From a virus: DNA of 53,976 bases. Shown here in pieces: positions 22,216 through 33,257 of the stretch; positions within the stretch are counted from its first letter, which is position 1; each line of letters starts with the position of its first letter. Below the pieces are notes generated by a model. It searched no databases, was not told the origin of the DNA, and saw only the letters and a program-made list of their open reading frames with translations. The translations under genes were made by a program, and so were the position numbers. The stretch is taken from the IMG/VR virus record IMGVR_UViG_3300030329_005429, positions 1-53,976 of that record; one strand, written 5' to 3'.

Positions 22216-22370
22216 AATTTACTCCAAATAATTTTTATAATAAATAAGAAAATAACAGCTCCTAATACAGAAAAAACATCAACAATATGATTTCCACTAT
22301 CACTAGATATTGTTCCTACAGGAGTTTCTATAGTAAATTCCCTATCTTCTGTAAATTCTTTATTTACCAT
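22212..22370 (-). CDS. Small single-helix membrane peptide, 52 aa
   Basis: This frame starts at the ATG sharing a base with the stop of the giant gene (TAATG at 22370) and ends TGA, overlapping the next ATG. The first 28 residues are acidic and polar; the last 22 are a hydrophobic helix (VFSVLGAVIFLFIIKIIWSKL). It may be a tail-anchored membrane peptide involved in DNA ejection or lysis. Overlaps on both sides support it. Confidence 0.6.
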   Translation of the reverse strand: MVNKEFTEDREFTIETPVGTISSDSGNHIVDVFSVLGAVIFLFIIKIIWSKL

Positions 22371-25300
22371 TATTCTTCCTCTCTTTGCTCTTTTACAAAT
22401 TTATGCATTTTAATATATGGGAAGCCAGTCATTCTTTCTACAGTTTGTATAGGATTTTCAGCAGCTATTTTAACATCTCTTGCAAACCTACCAAAAGGCA
22501 ACATTGTCATTGCATAGTAATCTCCCATCCTACTCCAATCGTCATCTAATAAGGCTTTAAATGTAGGAGGCAATAATCTTAAAGCTGGAGGTGTTACCAT
22601 CTGTAAAGGAGCTATTGCTTTAGGGTATGCTCCAAAGAAAGCCCTGTCCCTCTCTTTTTCATCTCCAAATATCCAATCAGAAAAATCTTGAAACCAATTT
22701 AAAGGAGCAGGAAGAGTATTCTCAAAGATACTATATGTAAATACATTAGCCAAAGCAAACAACATCATATCTGTAGACATTACTCTTTTAAATCTTTCAA
22801 ATTCCATTGTTCCTTTTTGATACCCTCTTTCAGCCGCTTCTTTATATACCATATTCCTAAAAGCAACCGAGTTCCAGGCCCATAATTGAAACCTAGAAAC
22901 TATTTTACCTAAAGAAGTAGCAGCAAAAGCAGGCCTATTGGCTGCATTGTATAAAAATTGAGTATCTTTTACACCTCTTTTTGCCCACCATATTAAAAAT
23001 GGATGTTCAGCTGAATCTACAGCCCCTTTAAACATATCTTTAGCTTGTATATAATGAGCTAAGAAAGAGTCTCTTCTTAATCTTCTTTCTGAAACTCTCA
23101 TAAAGTAAGCTGCTTTATTAAATAATGAATCAGACAACCCAGAACGCTTCCAAACCTCTTTTAAAGTTTTGTCTTTAACAGATGGGTCTTTCTTTATCTT
23201 TTTAACTAACATTTCAAGGCCTTCTTTTACCTTTTTATCTTTAGCGTAATCAGATAATCCAATTTCTTTCCTTAAAAACTCTTCAATAATACCTAAACTT
23301 TCAACCCATTTATAAGTATCCTCTAAAGATTTCCATTTTGTATTTATATTATCGCTTAACCATTTTATATCTCTTGTTTTATTCCAATGTCTTAATCCAA
23401 CAGATTGAACTGTCATTGTAGTACCACCAAATATATTAGCAATAGCAGTTTTAGGATGAGCTAATAATGTTGCCAATTGATATTTAGCTTCTAAATTAGA
23501 CCAATGTTTTAACTTGTCATAAGTCATAATATCTTGTAACTCAGGAGGTAAATCTTTATTACCTAATCCCATTTTCTTTGCTATTTTGTTTATTCTATTT
23601 TTAACAGTAGAATCAGCAAACCAATAGTAAGGTGTTCCCTTTAATGCCATTTTAGGATTATTTACCATATAATCAGGAAGAATATCAGGAAAACCCATTG
23701 ACCTATTAACAAAAAGCTTATAATGATTAGTCCAGGCATCTATATTATCCCAAGCACTCTTATCTGTTATTTTTCCATTTTTATCTGTATATTTCATTTT
23801 ACCTGATTTTTCAAAATTATCAACTATCATCCTTGATAATATCTGAGATGCATTTTTATAATAAGCATCCATAACATTATTCGCATATTTCTCAATAGCA
23901 GCAGGACTCCTATCATAACCAGGTATATGCAATTCTCTTGCCATTTGATGTCCTGATTTCACTACAGATTTATCATAATCAATAATATCAGCAGTTTTAT
24001 CTTTTATTTTTTGAACTATATCATCATATATTCCCCATTGCTTCCAAGTTTCAAGACTAAAATCATCTGTAATATTTCTCATCTTAAGAGATAAAGCAGC
24101 AGCTTTAGAGATTAAACCTTCTTTAGTTGTTTTAGTATAATTCTTATTAGCCAAATCATCCATAGCAGATTGAAGTGCTTTCTCAATATGCTTTCCTTCA
24201 AAATTTACATGAGGAAAGAAATCTTTTCTATATTTAGTTCCCATTTCCTCTAATCTTCTTCTTAATGCAGATTGTAATTTAGGATTCCTAGTCATCTTTA
24301 ATTGTAAGTGAGTTCCAATCCTGTTCATACCATCAACACCAATATCTAATACTTTATCTATTGCTATATTCTCTTTTATAGCGTCCATCATATCTTTAGT
24401 GAATAATTCTAATCTAGCTTGTTCAATACCATTTTCATCTCTATATATATATTTAGATAAAGTTTTAGGATTACCTCTTAACCATTTATTGTAAATATTA
24501 TCAGTAGTTTTTGAATAAAGTTTGTTAATTTCATCCATAATCTGCTGACCAGTCATTTCTTTTGTTTTACTACCAAACCTTACATTGAATACTTTCTTAT
24601 CTACTGCAGCTATCCTTTTTAAAATCTTATCCTGTAACTTTCCATCTTTAACTCCATAAGTCCTTGCTTTTGCATTCATAGATAAATCAGAAGCTTTAAA
24701 AGCATCTAATTTCAATCCAACAGGAAGTTCTCTTTGATATGCTGCTAATTCAGCTAATTCCTGACCTTCTGTTATTGCATTTAAAAATTGGAGTTTATCT
24801 CTAAAAATATCTTCTTGCCTTCTTTTTTCATGCATAGCAAAATCACCTAAATTAGTGATAGCATAGTTTAATTGTCCCATAGCATGAGCAGGTTCATATA
24901 TAATACCTGTTTCAGCCTTTCTATCTAATGGATTCCAAAACATTCCAATTCTTTCTACTAGCTTAAAATCCTTTCTTAACCAGGCTTTATCAGAAGTCAT
25001 TGGAAATGTATTATAAAAATATTTACTTAAAATAGGGTCACCTTTAGTCCATTTTACAAATTGCTTTCCAAGCCAACCTAAATGCTGTCCTGAACGCCTT
25101 GAACCTAATAAATGATTAAAAGCTCTCATATCCTCAATAGTCATTGCATCAGGAGATTTTAAGAATAAATTCTTCATATAACCTTCAACTTTAAGCCCAA
25201 TACTCGGCCCGTAAAAATCTAAATGGTCTAATATTTCATTATATAATCTTTGATTCTCGCTAGATAACGGGACTCTTTTTTGATTTTTATTCTCAGCAAC

Positions 25301-28300
25301 TCTTCTAAATGCTGGTATCTTATCTAAAGCTCTAAGAGTTTCTAATTTAGCCTCTCTCCCCTCACCTAAATCTGCCTTTACACTTGTATCTTCAACTTTA
25401 ACATCAACAGGCTCACTCATTCTTCTTGATATTTCTAATAAATCTTTCTTTAATGATTCTGATATAGGGTCTGTAGTCTCATTAAAAAGTTTTTTATAAT
25501 TATCCCAATATTCACTTACCATTCTATCTGATATAGACTTACTTGAAAAGCCCAATCTATTTACACCAGTAGCATTTATATTCTTTCCTGATGTTTCCAT
25601 AGCAATTTCTTCAATAAAGCTTTTATCTTTTTTATTTCTCAGTCCATAAAATGTCTTTAATTCGTTTGCATATGGTATTCTGAATCCACTTAATAATAAT
25701 GCATCAAAAGCATCCTGTTCTAAATCTGTTAAACTTTCTTTGTATTTACTAATAGCAGCATCTGTTTCTGCTTGATTAACTGACCTTGTTCTTTTAGGGA
25801 GTGGTGTTTCAGACTCTATAGTATATTCAATCTTTGCTTTATCTAAGGCTTCTTTTTGTGCTTGATTTATATTTGAAACCTCTCCTTTTTTATCCTTTAT
25901 AACATATTCATAAGAACCTTCACTTTCTCTATTTAGTAAATAACTATCTTTACTAATAGCATCTGCTTCTAATGCGAGTTCTTGAAGTTTTTCCTTTGGT
26001 AATTGTCTCCAATACTCTATCCCTGTTTTATAGCCTGTCATAACAGATAAATCATTACTAAAAAAATCTTCACCCTGTTTTAATTTATCACCCTCTAATC
26101 TTCCTTGTAAAAACCTAGCTATATTTTTATTAAAAGGAACTACAAATCCTCCCCTATAAAATGCATTAGCTATCTTTTTATTTTCAGGTCTTCTAACCTC
26201 TTCATTGTAATCAGTATAAAGTTGTTGAACAGAATCTAAATTTACCCTTTTTTGATAACCATCTTGCCAATCGACATCTTTCAAAGTATCTGCTTGTTTT
26301 GATATAAAAGATATTCTAGAATCAGCAGGAATATTGTTTATAAAACCAGCTTTTTCTTTTCTTTCATGATATCGCCATTGTCTGTTATTAGCTATGTCCT
26401 TACCATAGTATGCTGTATTTATGTTTGAATAATTTTGAACAGCTTTTCTCTTCATAAATGATGTAACTTTATCTGTTCGCATTTTACCTGTTTTATTTTT
26501 AGCAGATGTCACTTCAAAAAGAGAGTCAAACATTCTAGAGTAATATAACTCAGGATTTACTATACCTATTTCATCTAATGGGTCAGAAGGAAAAGCAATA
26601 GATGCTCTTAATTTTTCTAATGCTTTTTTCAAAGCAGTTTTTTCAGTCTTTAATTTTACAGTAAATGTCGTCTTATTCTTATCTCCAACATCTATATCAA
26701 AAGTCTTACTCTCAGAATCAGCTAATTCATTTATTTTGTCGGTATATAAAGCTATTAAATTTTGCTTCGCAACCACAGCAGGCCCCAATCTATTACGACC
26801 ATCTGCAGCTATATCAGATATAGTTTTTCTATGATTCATAGAATACATAAGAGAAGGGCTTCTTCTTAGATTTATATTTGAACCTGTAGTTACAGTAAAG
26901 TCTTTTCTGTAACCTTCCTTATTATCAGATACTCCTTCATACCAATCGTCTGGATTGATTTTTTTATCCTTAGAAAGTTGACTAAACTCTTCAGGAGTCA
27001 ATACATCTTTCTTGCCTTTTTGACCATATTGAGATTTCTTATAATATCTTAAAAACTCATCTTTATTTTGATTGTATACATCTTTATATTTACTCTTAAC
27101 ATCCATAAAGAGCCACATTTTATCACCATCAGCATCAGCTCCACCAAGCTTTCTCATTATCTCCCCATGTATCAATCCTCCAAAGCCTTTTCTACCAGTG
27201 AATCCACCAAATTTTAATGCAGCAGTTCCACTAATAGAATCAATAGGAACTCTTGTAGTTAAGGCTTCAAAGAATTTAGGTATTTCTTCTTTTAAAACAG
27301 GATTGGTAGTTTTATTGTATAAATCCCAAAGTTCACCTAGATTCCTTGTTCCCCTTATAGAATCTATTTGAGATTTTAAGATTCCAGAGGCCTCTAATGT
27401 TGCTATTAAATTATCATAATTATGCTTTTTATGCCTATGTCCATCATCTAGAAAGTAAATATCTTTTTCTGTTTGAAGTCTTTTTGTTAAGGGATTATCT
27501 TGAAATTCATAATCATATACACGCATTCTAGAAGCTACTGAATTAGGCACTTTAGGTCTAGTGACCTGATGAACTATATAATTCTTTAAAATAGCCTCTC
27601 TATAAGGATTGTTCATTTTATTTAAGAATACAGAGATATGGTCTCCAGCTAATGATAAATTTCTATCACTAACTGAAGTATACTCATTCATTTCTTTCAT
27701 TACATCAGTATATTCTCTTTCACTTTTTTCACCTTCCTCAATAGCCATAGATTCAGCATCTTTATTGATTCTTAGCATTTTTCTATATACTTCTACTTGA
27801 AAATCTCCAAATCCAGGCTCTGTTAATGCTTCTGCTAATTCTGAAGCCCCTATTTTTTCTATATTATCAATTAAAGGTTTCATTAATTTAGGGTCTTTAC
27901 TAGCAAGGTATTCTGAAAGCATTTTATTATACCTATCTTCTCCCTTAAAAGACTTCAAATTATAATCTGTGAAAAATTCATTTATAATTTCAGGTGTAAC
28001 GCCTGGAGAAATAGTCGATAAAGTAGAACCTATTTGCTTTGGCAATCTTTGGTCTTTATTCCCTGATTTTGAAGATACAACCTCTGATAATATAACTCTC
28101 AAATCTTTTGAATTAACTTGGAACATATAATCTCTCATAAGTTGTTCTTGTGAGACATCAAAACGCTTTCCTTTGGCATCATAATCCCAAAATTCAAATT
28201 TACCATCTTTCATTTTACCAAAAACACCTTTTCTACTTCCATATTGCTTAGCTGATGTGGTAGGTAGCATTTGATGCAACCCTAAAGATTCCATAGCTTT

Positions 28301-31300
28301 AGATTGTCTAGGGCCCGCATCAAAATGCATATGCTTCCCTAGCAATGCTCCTGGACCATCTTCTGGTGCAGATATAATAAAGTTCTTGTTTTGACCACTT
28401 TCATTATCTGAAAAATGCAATCCTGCTTCTTTATTTATAGCTATCAAAACATCATCTCTAATAGGACTCCCCCCATCAAAATGCTCTATATTATCTGTAT
28501 TTTTCTTAATTTCCCAAGGCTTCTTTCTCAATCCAAAACCTTTAGGAATATCATCATTAGTTTTTAAGATGATAGTATTTAAGTTTCCATCAACAATATC
28601 AGGAATGTGTTTTAAATATTCAGGGTCAACAGAATGCCCATTAGTAAACCATACTTGCAATCTTTTATTTAATGATATAGGGTCATTTATAAAGCCTTCT
28701 CCAGCTATTTTCTTATAATTAGCAATATTAGGTTTTAATCCATTCATAGATAGATTATAAAATACATTAGAAACCATACCACGATTATATAGCTCATTAG
28801 CTTTTAAACTTCCACCTAAAAACTTGCTATATTTCATTCTAAAATCACGCATATCAGTATCTATATGATTTTTATCTAATTTCATAGATTTTATAATAAG
28901 GTCTTTATTATTATTTATTTCTTGATTAGTTAAAACCTCAGCTCTAGGATGCCATTTATTGTAAATCATAACCTCACTATCAGCTTTACCTCCAAAGTAA
29001 TACATTCCCTTGCCAAGCATTTCTTGATGCATATTACCAATTAATTCATTATAAGCTTTTTCAGCAGTTTCTCTGGCTTTTTTCTCTCCTATTTGAAATT
29101 TTAAATCATTATATATATTTTCTCTAAATTGTAATAATCCAACTTCTTTATTTACACCATTTCCACCTTTTTGAACTACTCCATCTACTCTAATAATAGG
29201 TCTTTGAGATGCATCAGTTATATCTACAGTGTTATTCATCTCTTTTCTATAAACTTCTTCAACATAGAAATTTACCATAGGAATACTTTTTCTATCTCCA
29301 GCCATATTCTGAGGACTTTCAGGGTCTAAATGGCTAATTTTAATATCTTTTATATCTTTAAAGGTAAAACTATCATTCTTTCCTTTTGTATAATTAAAGG
29401 TAACATATGGAGATGCTACAATCATATTCCTTTCGCCAATTCTTCTCTTTAGATAATTCCTGAAAAAGTTTCTTTCTGGGGCATTTTCATTAGACATATC
29501 AAATTTTTCACCATATCTATTTTTCATCCAATCAGAAAGTTCATTTATATCATCATTAAAGTTTTCAGCTTTTTCTAACAATTTTTGATGCAAGTCCTCT
29601 ATACTGACTTTTTTACGAGCAGCGTCTATACTACCATCTTTACGAATCCAAGAAAAGGAAAGATTATCTTCTGCCCAACTTTTAATACGAGGCATAGCAT
29701 CTATTTGAATCTGAACTCCAGTATCTTCTCTTTCAGCTATTGTCTCTAAAGCTTTTTCGACTTCTTCTCTAGCTTCCCCTAATTTAGGTTTATGAAGCTT
29801 TGCTATTTCATCTTGTAGAAATTTATAAGTTCTTGGCGCTCTTTGCGATAATTGAGACCTCTGAGTATTACCAAAGCCCTCAGTTGGAATTACAACAGGC
29901 TTATCTTTTGGTATTTTTTCTATAGCTTTTTGAATAACTCTTTTATTTAAAACAAAATCATCATCAGTAAAGAATGATTCATATCTTTCTCCTGGCAATC
30001 TTTTAGTAGGTATTCCGAAGGCATTTGGCTCATTTCTTACAGAAGCATTTCCTGATGAACCTCTCTTTAAAAAGTCATCTGCAAATATAAATACTTTATC
30101 CTTATTTTTCTGAACATACTCAGGAGTCATTTTGTCTATTGTGTAAAAATCTGGAGTTTTCTTAGAAAAAACTTTTGCCTCAGTTCTTTCTTCTAATATC
30201 TTAGAAACTTCTTCTTTTGATACAAAGCCTTTGTCTATAGCCTCTTTTAAGTAAGGATAGTCTTCTCCAAATCGCTTTATCATCTCTGTAACTTGAGTTT
30301 TTTGTATACTAGCTCTTGAATATTGTTCTACAACTTTTTTAGTTTCAGGAGACCAATCTTTTTGGAGCAAATCTTTTTCTAATTTTATAAGCATCTTATC
30401 AGCAGTTACCTCTTTTTGTAAATCCTGATATCTATATTTCATTGCAGTTCTTCTTGCAGAAGGAGATTCTTTAAATCCAAAATAAGCACCTAATAAGTAT
30501 TCATATATTTGCTCAGGAGCTGTAGCTCCTCTCATAGTAGAAGGAAGTCCTTGGAATAAAGCTCCAGCAATAGAGCCTAAGGCATTCTCTCCTAAAGCAT
30601 TTTCGCCTGGGATAGCAGATTTAAGAAGATTACCAATTCCCCTAAAAGCTCCCCCTGCTACTCCACCATGTATGAATGAATCAACCATAACATCCACACC
30701 TTTTGTCCAAGAAGAAACAGCGGATGCTGTACCTAAATGAAAAGCTCCTTCAGCCATATCTCTTGCAGTATCGTTATATAATAATTTAGATACAGTAGAA
30801 ACTGCTTCGCTTCTCTTTCCAATAGCAGTTGTAATAGCCTTAGCAGCATGTTTAGAAACAGGCTCTGTAACAGCTTTAGCAGCCATCATAGGTACTGACT
30901 TACCCTTTAAGTAAGAAAGTGCCCTTAAGACCCCTATACTGCTCTTAGCCGCTGCTCCTGGTATATAACCTACAAAACCACCAAGATGTCCTAAGCTACG
31001 AGCTATACCTTCCCATTGATTTTTAGGTTGCTCTCCTACTTCTAATGTAGTGAATCCTTCAATAAAACCAGAACCCGCTTGTTTTATCGATTCTAACATT
31101 TTAAATTCTTCATCGGAAGGGTCTCTATTGAACCACATACCATAATGATTTGCATGCTCTTCTATTTGAGAGACTAAATTTTCATTAAAATTCGAAGGTT
31201 TAGAATAATAATTCTTTATTAATCGCTTTGTTAAATCACGATTATATTGAGGTTTAAATTTGTATTCCTCTAGGTTATCCCCAGGTTGAATGTTTTCTGC

Positions 31301-31303
31301 CAT
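22370..31303 (-). CDS. Giant virion protein with RNA-polymerase-like DxDGD motif
   Basis: This 2977-aa protein occupies one sixth of the genome. Residues 1-300 include Gly/Ala-rich hydrophobic stretches typical of ejected internal virion proteins. Near 400-480 is NEPNAFGIPTKRLPGE, a pattern I recall from large phage multi-domain proteins. Near 1360-1400, VPIDSISGTAALKFGGF leads to GGADADGD (D1390, D1392, D1394), resembling the metal-binding DxDGD loop of two-barrel RNA polymerases. The last 350 residues have several hydrophobic helices. Its place after ejection proteins suggests entry into the cell with DNA. RNA polymerase activity is a hypothesis: the residue between the first two Asp is Ala rather than bulky. 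No tape-measure role is needed in a podovirus. Confidence 0.75.
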   Translation of the reverse strand: MAENIQPGDNLEEYKFKPQYNRDLTKRLIKNYYSKPSNFNENLVSQIEEHANHYGMWFNRDPSDEEFKMLESIKQAGSGFIEGFTTLEVGEQPKNQWEGIARSLGHLGGFVGYIPGAAAKSSIGVLRALSYLKGKSVPMMAAKAVTEPVSKHAAKAITTAIGKRSEAVSTVSKLLYNDTARDMAEGAFHLGTASAVSSWTKGVDVMVDSFIHGGVAGGAFRGIGNLLKSAIPGENALGENALGSIAGALFQGLPSTMRGATAPEQIYEYLLGAYFGFKESPSARRTAMKYRYQDLQKEVTADKMLIKLEKDLLQKDWSPETKKVVEQYSRASIQKTQVTEMIKRFGEDYPYLKEAIDKGFVSKEEVSKILEERTEAKVFSKKTPDFYTIDKMTPEYVQKNKDKVFIFADDFLKRGSSGNASVRNEPNAFGIPTKRLPGERYESFFTDDDFVLNKRVIQKAIEKIPKDKPVVIPTEGFGNTQRSQLSQRAPRTYKFLQDEIAKLHKPKLGEAREEVEKALETIAEREDTGVQIQIDAMPRIKSWAEDNLSFSWIRKDGSIDAARKKVSIEDLHQKLLEKAENFNDDINELSDWMKNRYGEKFDMSNENAPERNFFRNYLKRRIGERNMIVASPYVTFNYTKGKNDSFTFKDIKDIKISHLDPESPQNMAGDRKSIPMVNFYVEEVYRKEMNNTVDITDASQRPIIRVDGVVQKGGNGVNKEVGLLQFRENIYNDLKFQIGEKKARETAEKAYNELIGNMHQEMLGKGMYYFGGKADSEVMIYNKWHPRAEVLTNQEINNNKDLIIKSMKLDKNHIDTDMRDFRMKYSKFLGGSLKANELYNRGMVSNVFYNLSMNGLKPNIANYKKIAGEGFINDPISLNKRLQVWFTNGHSVDPEYLKHIPDIVDGNLNTIILKTNDDIPKGFGLRKKPWEIKKNTDNIEHFDGGSPIRDDVLIAINKEAGLHFSDNESGQNKNFIISAPEDGPGALLGKHMHFDAGPRQSKAMESLGLHQMLPTTSAKQYGSRKGVFGKMKDGKFEFWDYDAKGKRFDVSQEQLMRDYMFQVNSKDLRVILSEVVSSKSGNKDQRLPKQIGSTLSTISPGVTPEIINEFFTDYNLKSFKGEDRYNKMLSEYLASKDPKLMKPLIDNIEKIGASELAEALTEPGFGDFQVEVYRKMLRINKDAESMAIEEGEKSEREYTDVMKEMNEYTSVSDRNLSLAGDHISVFLNKMNNPYREAILKNYIVHQVTRPKVPNSVASRMRVYDYEFQDNPLTKRLQTEKDIYFLDDGHRHKKHNYDNLIATLEASGILKSQIDSIRGTRNLGELWDLYNKTTNPVLKEEIPKFFEALTTRVPIDSISGTAALKFGGFTGRKGFGGLIHGEIMRKLGGADADGDKMWLFMDVKSKYKDVYNQNKDEFLRYYKKSQYGQKGKKDVLTPEEFSQLSKDKKINPDDWYEGVSDNKEGYRKDFTVTTGSNINLRRSPSLMYSMNHRKTISDIAADGRNRLGPAVVAKQNLIALYTDKINELADSESKTFDIDVGDKNKTTFTVKLKTEKTALKKALEKLRASIAFPSDPLDEIGIVNPELYYSRMFDSLFEVTSAKNKTGKMRTDKVTSFMKRKAVQNYSNINTAYYGKDIANNRQWRYHERKEKAGFINNIPADSRISFISKQADTLKDVDWQDGYQKRVNLDSVQQLYTDYNEEVRRPENKKIANAFYRGGFVVPFNKNIARFLQGRLEGDKLKQGEDFFSNDLSVMTGYKTGIEYWRQLPKEKLQELALEADAISKDSYLLNRESEGSYEYVIKDKKGEVSNINQAQKEALDKAKIEYTIESETPLPKRTRSVNQAETDAAISKYKESLTDLEQDAFDALLLSGFRIPYANELKTFYGLRNKKDKSFIEEIAMETSGKNINATGVNRLGFSSKSISDRMVSEYWDNYKKLFNETTDPISESLKKDLLEISRRMSEPVDVKVEDTSVKADLGEGREAKLETLRALDKIPAFRRVAENKNQKRVPLSSENQRLYNEILDHLDFYGPSIGLKVEGYMKNLFLKSPDAMTIEDMRAFNHLLGSRRSGQHLGWLGKQFVKWTKGDPILSKYFYNTFPMTSDKAWLRKDFKLVERIGMFWNPLDRKAETGIIYEPAHAMGQLNYAITNLGDFAMHEKRRQEDIFRDKLQFLNAITEGQELAELAAYQRELPVGLKLDAFKASDLSMNAKARTYGVKDGKLQDKILKRIAAVDKKVFNVRFGSKTKEMTGQQIMDEINKLYSKTTDNIYNKWLRGNPKTLSKYIYRDENGIEQARLELFTKDMMDAIKENIAIDKVLDIGVDGMNRIGTHLQLKMTRNPKLQSALRRRLEEMGTKYRKDFFPHVNFEGKHIEKALQSAMDDLANKNYTKTTKEGLISKAAALSLKMRNITDDFSLETWKQWGIYDDIVQKIKDKTADIIDYDKSVVKSGHQMARELHIPGYDRSPAAIEKYANNVMDAYYKNASQILSRMIVDNFEKSGKMKYTDKNGKITDKSAWDNIDAWTNHYKLFVNRSMGFPDILPDYMVNNPKMALKGTPYYWFADSTVKNRINKIAKKMGLGNKDLPPELQDIMTYDKLKHWSNLEAKYQLATLLAHPKTAIANIFGGTTMTVQSVGLRHWNKTRDIKWLSDNINTKWKSLEDTYKWVESLGIIEEFLRKEIGLSDYAKDKKVKEGLEMLVKKIKKDPSVKDKTLKEVWKRSGLSDSLFNKAAYFMRVSERRLRRDSFLAHYIQAKDMFKGAVDSAEHPFLIWWAKRGVKDTQFLYNAANRPAFAATSLGKIVSRFQLWAWNSVAFRNMVYKEAAERGYQKGTMEFERFKRVMSTDMMLFALANVFTYSIFENTLPAPLNWFQDFSDWIFGDEKERDRAFFGAYPKAIAPLQMVTPPALRLLPPTFKALLDDDWSRMGDYYAMTMLPFGRFARDVKIAAENPIQTVERMTGFPYIKMHKFVKEQREEE

Positions 31304-31306
31304 TCA

Positions 31307-32326
31307 TTAAAAGCCTGGTAACATTTGTTGAGAAACTCCTTGAAATAATCCACCCATACCACCACCGCCTTGGGCCATGCCACCTTGAGCATTGATAGCA
31401 GCTGTTTGAGGATTAGCAAGTCCTCCTGGGAATTGTACTCTACTAGGAATAGACGGAATAGGAGTTCCTTGTGCTAATCCCATAGGAGTTCCTTGTCCTA
31501 ATTGCAATACACTTCTAACAGGTCTAATAGTTTGAGTTTTCAAAAACTCTTCCATGCCTCTTATAAAATTCTTTTTAGGTATTTCTTTTACACCTGCTAT
31601 TCCTGAATGTTTATGGAACCAATGAGCAATTATTTTTTCATTACTAGCTTTGCTTCCATGTTGTCTTTGTTTTCTTATAAATTCATTCATAGATTTCATA
31701 GCATTAGGGTCTTTAGACATCCATCTCCAAGCTATTCCTGCCTCTTCTGGAGCTATGCCTATGCCAGGTTTCTTGCTAAATACTTTACCAGCACCTTTAA
31801 CATTAAAAGGCCATCCAAAGCTCTGTCTGAAAGCATTCCAAGCTGGAGATTTACTTGGAGCATTAAGAAGCCCACTAAAACCCTTACCAGCACCTTTTAT
31901 TCCAGCAGCACCAAAAGCAGCGCCTCCCAATCCTCTCATTAATTTCATAGGACCACCAAAAGGAACAGCCAGACCAGCTAATCCACCAATTCCTGTTGCA
32001 ACTCTTTCAGCTTGATTTAATGGAGTATATAATTCATTTGGCAATAATCCGAACATAGCAGTATCAGCAGCTGAAGCTAATCCTTTACCTACAGCTTTAG
32101 CCATATTTGTTTCAGTATCAGGCATTGGTAGTCCTGCTTCCATTGCTTGTTGTTCAAGCCACATTCTTTGGTCTCTACCATATTTACCAGGATTAATTCT
32201 ATAATCCCTTAATTTAGCTGATAATTTAGCTTTTTTCTTGGCATTAGCTTGTAATTGCATGTATAGCATTCTTTCTTGAGGGTCAGATGCCATCATTGGT
32301 ACATTTGCTATTGTTTCGTATGCCAT
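31307..32326 (-). CDS. Putative internal virion (ejection) protein, 339 aa
   Basis: This 339-aa protein has a basic helical N-terminus (residues 25-65), a Gly/Ala-rich hydrophobic centre (about 75-150, VATGIGGLAGLAVPFGGP), a mixed middle and a Gly/Gln/Met-rich tail. It lies between a peptidoglycan-binding virion protein and the giant protein. Low-complexity hydrophobic stretches are usual in podovirus ejection proteins that form a channel across the envelope. It starts after AGGAG. Confidence 0.6.
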   Translation of the reverse strand: MAYETIANVPMMASDPQERMLYMQLQANAKKKAKLSAKLRDYRINPGKYGRDQRMWLEQQAMEAGLPMPDTETNMAKAVGKGLASAADTAMFGLLPNELYTPLNQAERVATGIGGLAGLAVPFGGPMKLMRGLGGAAFGAAGIKGAGKGFSGLLNAPSKSPAWNAFRQSFGWPFNVKGAGKVFSKKPGIGIAPEEAGIAWRWMSKDPNAMKSMNEFIRKQRQHGSKASNEKIIAHWFHKHSGIAGVKEIPKKNFIRGMEEFLKTQTIRPVRSVLQLGQGTPMGLAQGTPIPSIPSRVQFPGGLANPQTAAINAQGGMAQGGGGMGGLFQGVSQQMLPGF

Positions 32327-32336
32327 ATCCTACTCC

Positions 32337-33257
32337 TTATTTATATATATCATCAAATAAATCCATATCTGAAACTCCTAAATTATACTTTAAATCAGGA
32401 GCGTGGCCTAAATTCTTAGAATAAGGACCTAATTGATTTACTATTTTCATTAATCCACTATCAATCATAAATTTCCTATAATCATCGGGAGTTTCAAAGT
32501 CAACCCCTCTTAATTCATCCATAACTTTTTCAGATATTCTTTTTTGATGTGGCTCTATTTTATTTAAAAAGGCTGTTCTTCCAAACAAACCACTTTCATT
32601 AACTCTTCTTTGTGCTTCTCCAGGAGTTAATCCAAACTTTTGTTGATATCTATCAGCAATCATCTTCTGATACATATCTTCATTTAAAGGTATATTCCCA
32701 CCTTCAACTCTATATTGAGGAGTAGGAGCTTCTGTAGGAGCTTGTGATGCTAAACTATTTGCCAATGATTGCTCTACAGTAGTCTTTTTATTATACGGGT
32801 TAGCATCTGGGTCACCAGCCATAGCATAAGCATATGCAGAACTAGCTTGATTTAGCTTGTTTTGAGGCAAACTTGAAGTATTAGTAATAGGAGCATTATT
32901 AGGAGTTACAAAATTTTGATTTTGAGATACCCAATCATTATAAGCTTTTTGAGTCTCTGGTCCATAAATACCATCAGCAGATACTCCTAATTTCATTTGC
33001 AGATTGCTTAAATCTGATGGGCTAATTTTACTCAAATCTAAACCAGGTTGTATTCCAGTATATGGAGTAGGCTGTATATTCTTGGTATCTTCAATTTGAT
33101 TAAAAACAGGGTCTTCAAAGGTTATATCAGATGATATATTCCTTAACTCTTCCCCTATATCCTGCCTCATATTAGATTGAAATCTATCCTGCAATTCAGG
33201 GATTCTATTTGCAGCTTGATTTAAATAGCCGAATAATGTATCACTAGTTATAGCCAT
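32337..33257 (-). CDS. Virion protein with peptidoglycan-binding motif
   Basis: This 306-aa protein has LQMKLGVSADGIYGPETQKA near residues 86-105, the core of the PG_binding_1 domain (LQxxLGxxxDGxxGxxTxxA). The remainder is helical and polar, with QKMIADRYQQKFGLTPGEAQ near 200. It is encoded among ejection proteins, so it may anchor the injection apparatus to the host cell wall. No lytic catalytic motif is seen. It abuts the next gene by one base. Confidence 0.7.
   Translation of the reverse strand: MAITSDTLFGYLNQAANRIPELQDRFQSNMRQDIGEELRNISSDITFEDPVFNQIEDTKNIQPTPYTGIQPGLDLSKISPSDLSNLQMKLGVSADGIYGPETQKAYNDWVSQNQNFVTPNNAPITNTSSLPQNKLNQASSAYAYAMAGDPDANPYNKKTTVEQSLANSLASQAPTEAPTPQYRVEGGNIPLNEDMYQKMIADRYQQKFGLTPGEAQRRVNESGLFGRTAFLNKIEPHQKRISEKVMDELRGVDFETPDDYRKFMIDSGLMKIVNQLGPYSKNLGHAPDLKYNLGVSDMDLFDDIYK

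Noticed and set aside
27072-27371. Plus-strand open frame of 99 codons within the giant gene
   Set aside because: It is a shadow of the opposite strand, lacks a ribosome site and has unnatural Ser/Pro-rich composition.
22370-31303. Tape-measure protein
   Set aside because: Despite its length, the portal type, nozzle-like protein and ejection proteins indicate a short tail, and the sequence is multi-domain rather than one long helical repeat.
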